From Archilochus colubris (lineage: Eukaryota > Chordata > Aves > Apodiformes > Trochilidae), in contig CM041107.1 in the NCBI GenBank assembly GCA_023079485.1, positions 6,654,657-6,718,656 of the forward strand: DNA of 64,000 bases, in the 5' to 3' direction. The translations under genes and the position numbers were made by a program. Position 1 is the stretch's first letter, and every line of letters starts with the position of its first letter. Below are positions 61,846 to 64,000 of this stretch, piece after piece. The notes beneath the pieces are model-generated. The model was given only the letters and a program-made list of their open reading frames with translations. It had not been told where the DNA came from and ran no database searches.

Positions 61846-62121
61846 ACCAATAAAACTTGAATAAAGCTGTGTTTTGCCTTGCTGTGTCTCATGTCATTGT
61901 TTCCTTGGTTAGGGACCAATAAAACTTGAATAAAGCTGTGTTTTGCCTTGCTGTGTCTCATGTCATTGTTTCCTTGGTTAGGGACCAATAAAACTTGAAT
62001 AAAGCTGTGTTTTGCCTTGCTGTGTCTCATGTCATTGTTTCCTTGGTTAGGGACCAATAAAACTTGAATAAAGCTGTGTTTTACCTTGCTGTGTCCTGTA
62101 TCATTATTTCTTAAGGTAGGT
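61846..62121 (+). terminator. Four-copy 69-bp polyadenylation module
   Basis: Units start at 61,846, 61,915, 61,984 and 62,053. Each has two AATAAA hexamers 11 bp apart (for example 61,849 and 61,860) followed by a T/GT-rich stretch (GTGTCTCATGTCATTGTTTCC) that fits a downstream element. I infer the 3' end of a + strand transcript coming from the P2-P4 promoters. Confidence 0.6.
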
Positions 62122-62215
62122 TTTGTATGTTGTCTCTTTGTAGTGACTGGATTGGCTGTGCATGTCTGTGTTGGTGTGTCTGTGTATGTCTGTCAAATTC
62201 TATTTGTCTCTCTCT

Positions 62216-64000
62216 TGTCTGAGTTGGCCAACTCATTCTCTACTGTCCACTTTGTTCCTGTCTTTCTCTTCTACTGTCTCTTTCTCTTCTATTGTCTTCT
62301 TTCTCTCTCCTACTTTGTCTTTCTCTCTTCTACTTTGTCTTTCTCTCTTCTACTTTGTCTTTCTCTCTTCTACTTTGTCTTTCTCTCTTCTACTTTGTCT
62401 TTCTCTCTTCTACTTTGTCTTTCTCTCTTCTACTTTGTCTTTCTCTCTTCTACTTTCTCTTTCTCTCTTCTACTTTCTCTTTCTCTCTTCTACTTTCTCT
62501 TTCTCTCTTCTACTTTGTCTTTCTTCTACTTTGTCTTTCTTCTACTTTGTCTTTCTTCTACTTTGTCTTTCTTCTACTTTCTCTTTCTTCTACTTTGTCT
62601 TTCTTCTACTTTTCTTTCTTCTACTTTCTCTTTCTCTCTTCTACTTTCTCTTTCTCTCTTCTACTTTCTCTTTCTCTTCTACTTTGTCTTTCTCTCTTCT
62701 ACTTTGTCTTTCTCTCTTCTACTTTGTCTTTCTCTCTTCTACTTTGTCTTTCTCTCTTCTACTTTGTCTTTCTCTCTTCTACTTTCTCTTTCTCTCTTCT
62801 ACTTTCTCTTTCTCTCTTCTACTTTGTCTTTCTCTCTTCTACTTTGTCTTTCTCTCTTCTACTTTGTCTTTCTCTCTTCTACTTTGTCTTTCTCTCTTCT
62901 ACTTTGTCTTTCTCTCTTCTACTTTCTCTTTCTCTCTTCTACTTTCTCTTTCTCTCTTCTACTTTGTCTTTCTCTCTTCTACTTTGTCTTTCTCTCTTCT
63001 ACTTTGTCTTTCTCTCTTCTACTTTCTCTTTCTTCTACTTTGTCTTTCTCTCTTCTACTTTCTCTTTCTTCTACTTTCTCTTTCTCTCTTCTACTTTCTC
63101 TTTCTCTCTTCTACTTTCTCTTTCTCTCTTCTACTTTCTCTTTCTCTCTTCTACTTTGTCTTTCTTCTACTTTGTCTTTCTTCTACTTTGTCTTTCTTCT
63201 ACTTTGTCTTTCTTCTACTTTGTCTTTCTTCTACTTTGTCTTTCTTCTACTTTGTCTTTCTTCTACTTTGTCTTTCTTCTACTTTGTCTTTCTTCTACTT
63301 TGTCTTTCTTCTACTTTGTCTTTCTCTCTTCTACTTTGTCTTTGCTCTTCTACTTTGTCTTTCTCTTCTACTTTGTCTTTCTCTTCTACTTTGTCTTTCT
63401 CTCTTCTACTTTGTCTTTCTCTCTTCTACTTTGTCTTTCTCTCTTCTACTTTGTCTTTCTCTCTTCTACTTTGTCTTTCTCTCTTCTACTTTGTCTTTCT
63501 CTCTTCTACTTTGTCTTTCTCTTCTACTTTGTCTTTCTCTCTTCTACTTTGTCTTTCTCTCTTCTCTTTGTCTTCTCTCTTCTACTTTGTCTTTCTCTCT
63601 TCTACTTTGTCTTTCTCTCTTCTACTTTGTCTTTCTCTTCTACTTTGTCTTTCTCTTCTACTTTGTCTTTCTCTTCTACTTTGTCTTTCTCTCTTCTACT
63701 TTGTCTTTCTCTCCTACTTTGTCTTTCTCTCCTACTTTGTCTTTCTCTCTTCTACTTTGTCTTTCTCTCTTCTACTTTGTCTTTCTCTCTTCTACTTTGT
63801 CTTTCTCTCTTCTACTTTGTCTTTCTCTCTTCTACTTTGTCTTTCTCTCTTCTACTTTGTCTTTCTCTCTTCTACTTTGTCTTTCTCTCTTCTACTTTGT
63901 CTTTCTCTCTTCTACTTTGTCTTTCTCTCTTCTACTTTGTCTTTCTCTCTTCTACTTTGTCTTTCTCTCTTCTACTTTGTCTTTCTCTCTTCTACTTTGT
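62216..64000 (+). repeat. Polypyrimidine minisatellite, 16/20-bp units, open at window end
   Basis: Units CTACTTTGTCTTTCTCTCTT (20 bp) and a 16-bp form lacking one CTCT, plus GTC/CTC variants, grouped in blocks. On the + strand it is almost pure pyrimidine with one A and one G per unit. It continues past position 64,000. Confidence 0.96.

Overview
This window is vertebrate nuclear DNA, almost certainly avian. It carries the 3' third of MACF1 (microtubule-actin cross-linking factor 1) on the + strand in compact exons with short introns. CR1 LINE 3' ends with the bird-typical CATAGAAT terminal repeat lie in and beyond the gene, together with a betaretrovirus-like endogenous provirus fragment and a solo LTR. 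A passerine is plausible but is not proven from the sequence.

Positions 1-23,460 hold MACF1. I traced 31 coding exons plus one in-frame 111-nt cassette exon. They encode about 1,566 residues: the last spectrin repeats, two EF-hands, the GAS2-related (GAR) domain and a Ser/Arg-rich tail with an SKIP motif, ending at 22,019. All internal junctions have GT/AG sites and the phases close. The 3'UTR follows, with three AATAAA signals.

Positions 24,600-41,000 hold the most unusual part: a tandem array, largely non-coding, that I do not recognise. It starts at a TATA-box promoter and first exon. It then repeats a cassette of short exon-like modules (called A-H here) with good splice signals and introns of about 75-100 nt, in units of 1.7-2.9 kb. 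Two more units lie at 52.0-55.7 kb, behind three perfectly spaced 329-bp copies of a second TATA promoter/first exon.

Between the two halves lie a truncated ERV (tRNA-Lys primer site and a gag ORF), an array of about 23 copies of a 66-bp unit in which each unit carries two YY1-like/ETS composite sites, degenerate retroviral sequence, and an 818-bp solo LTR with a perfect 5-bp target duplication.

Positions 55.8-64.0 kb are repeat-dominated. There are three related minisatellites of about 22-24 bp, a duplicated segment with strong hairpins, a four-copy 69-bp module carrying eight AATAAA signals (a likely 3' end of the second transcription unit), and a 16/20-bp polypyrimidine minisatellite running off the window.

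My reading is that a MACF1-adjacent, TATA-driven, repetitive long non-coding RNA locus has been built by cassette duplication and split or invaded by retroelements. Transcription and splicing are predicted from sequence signals only.
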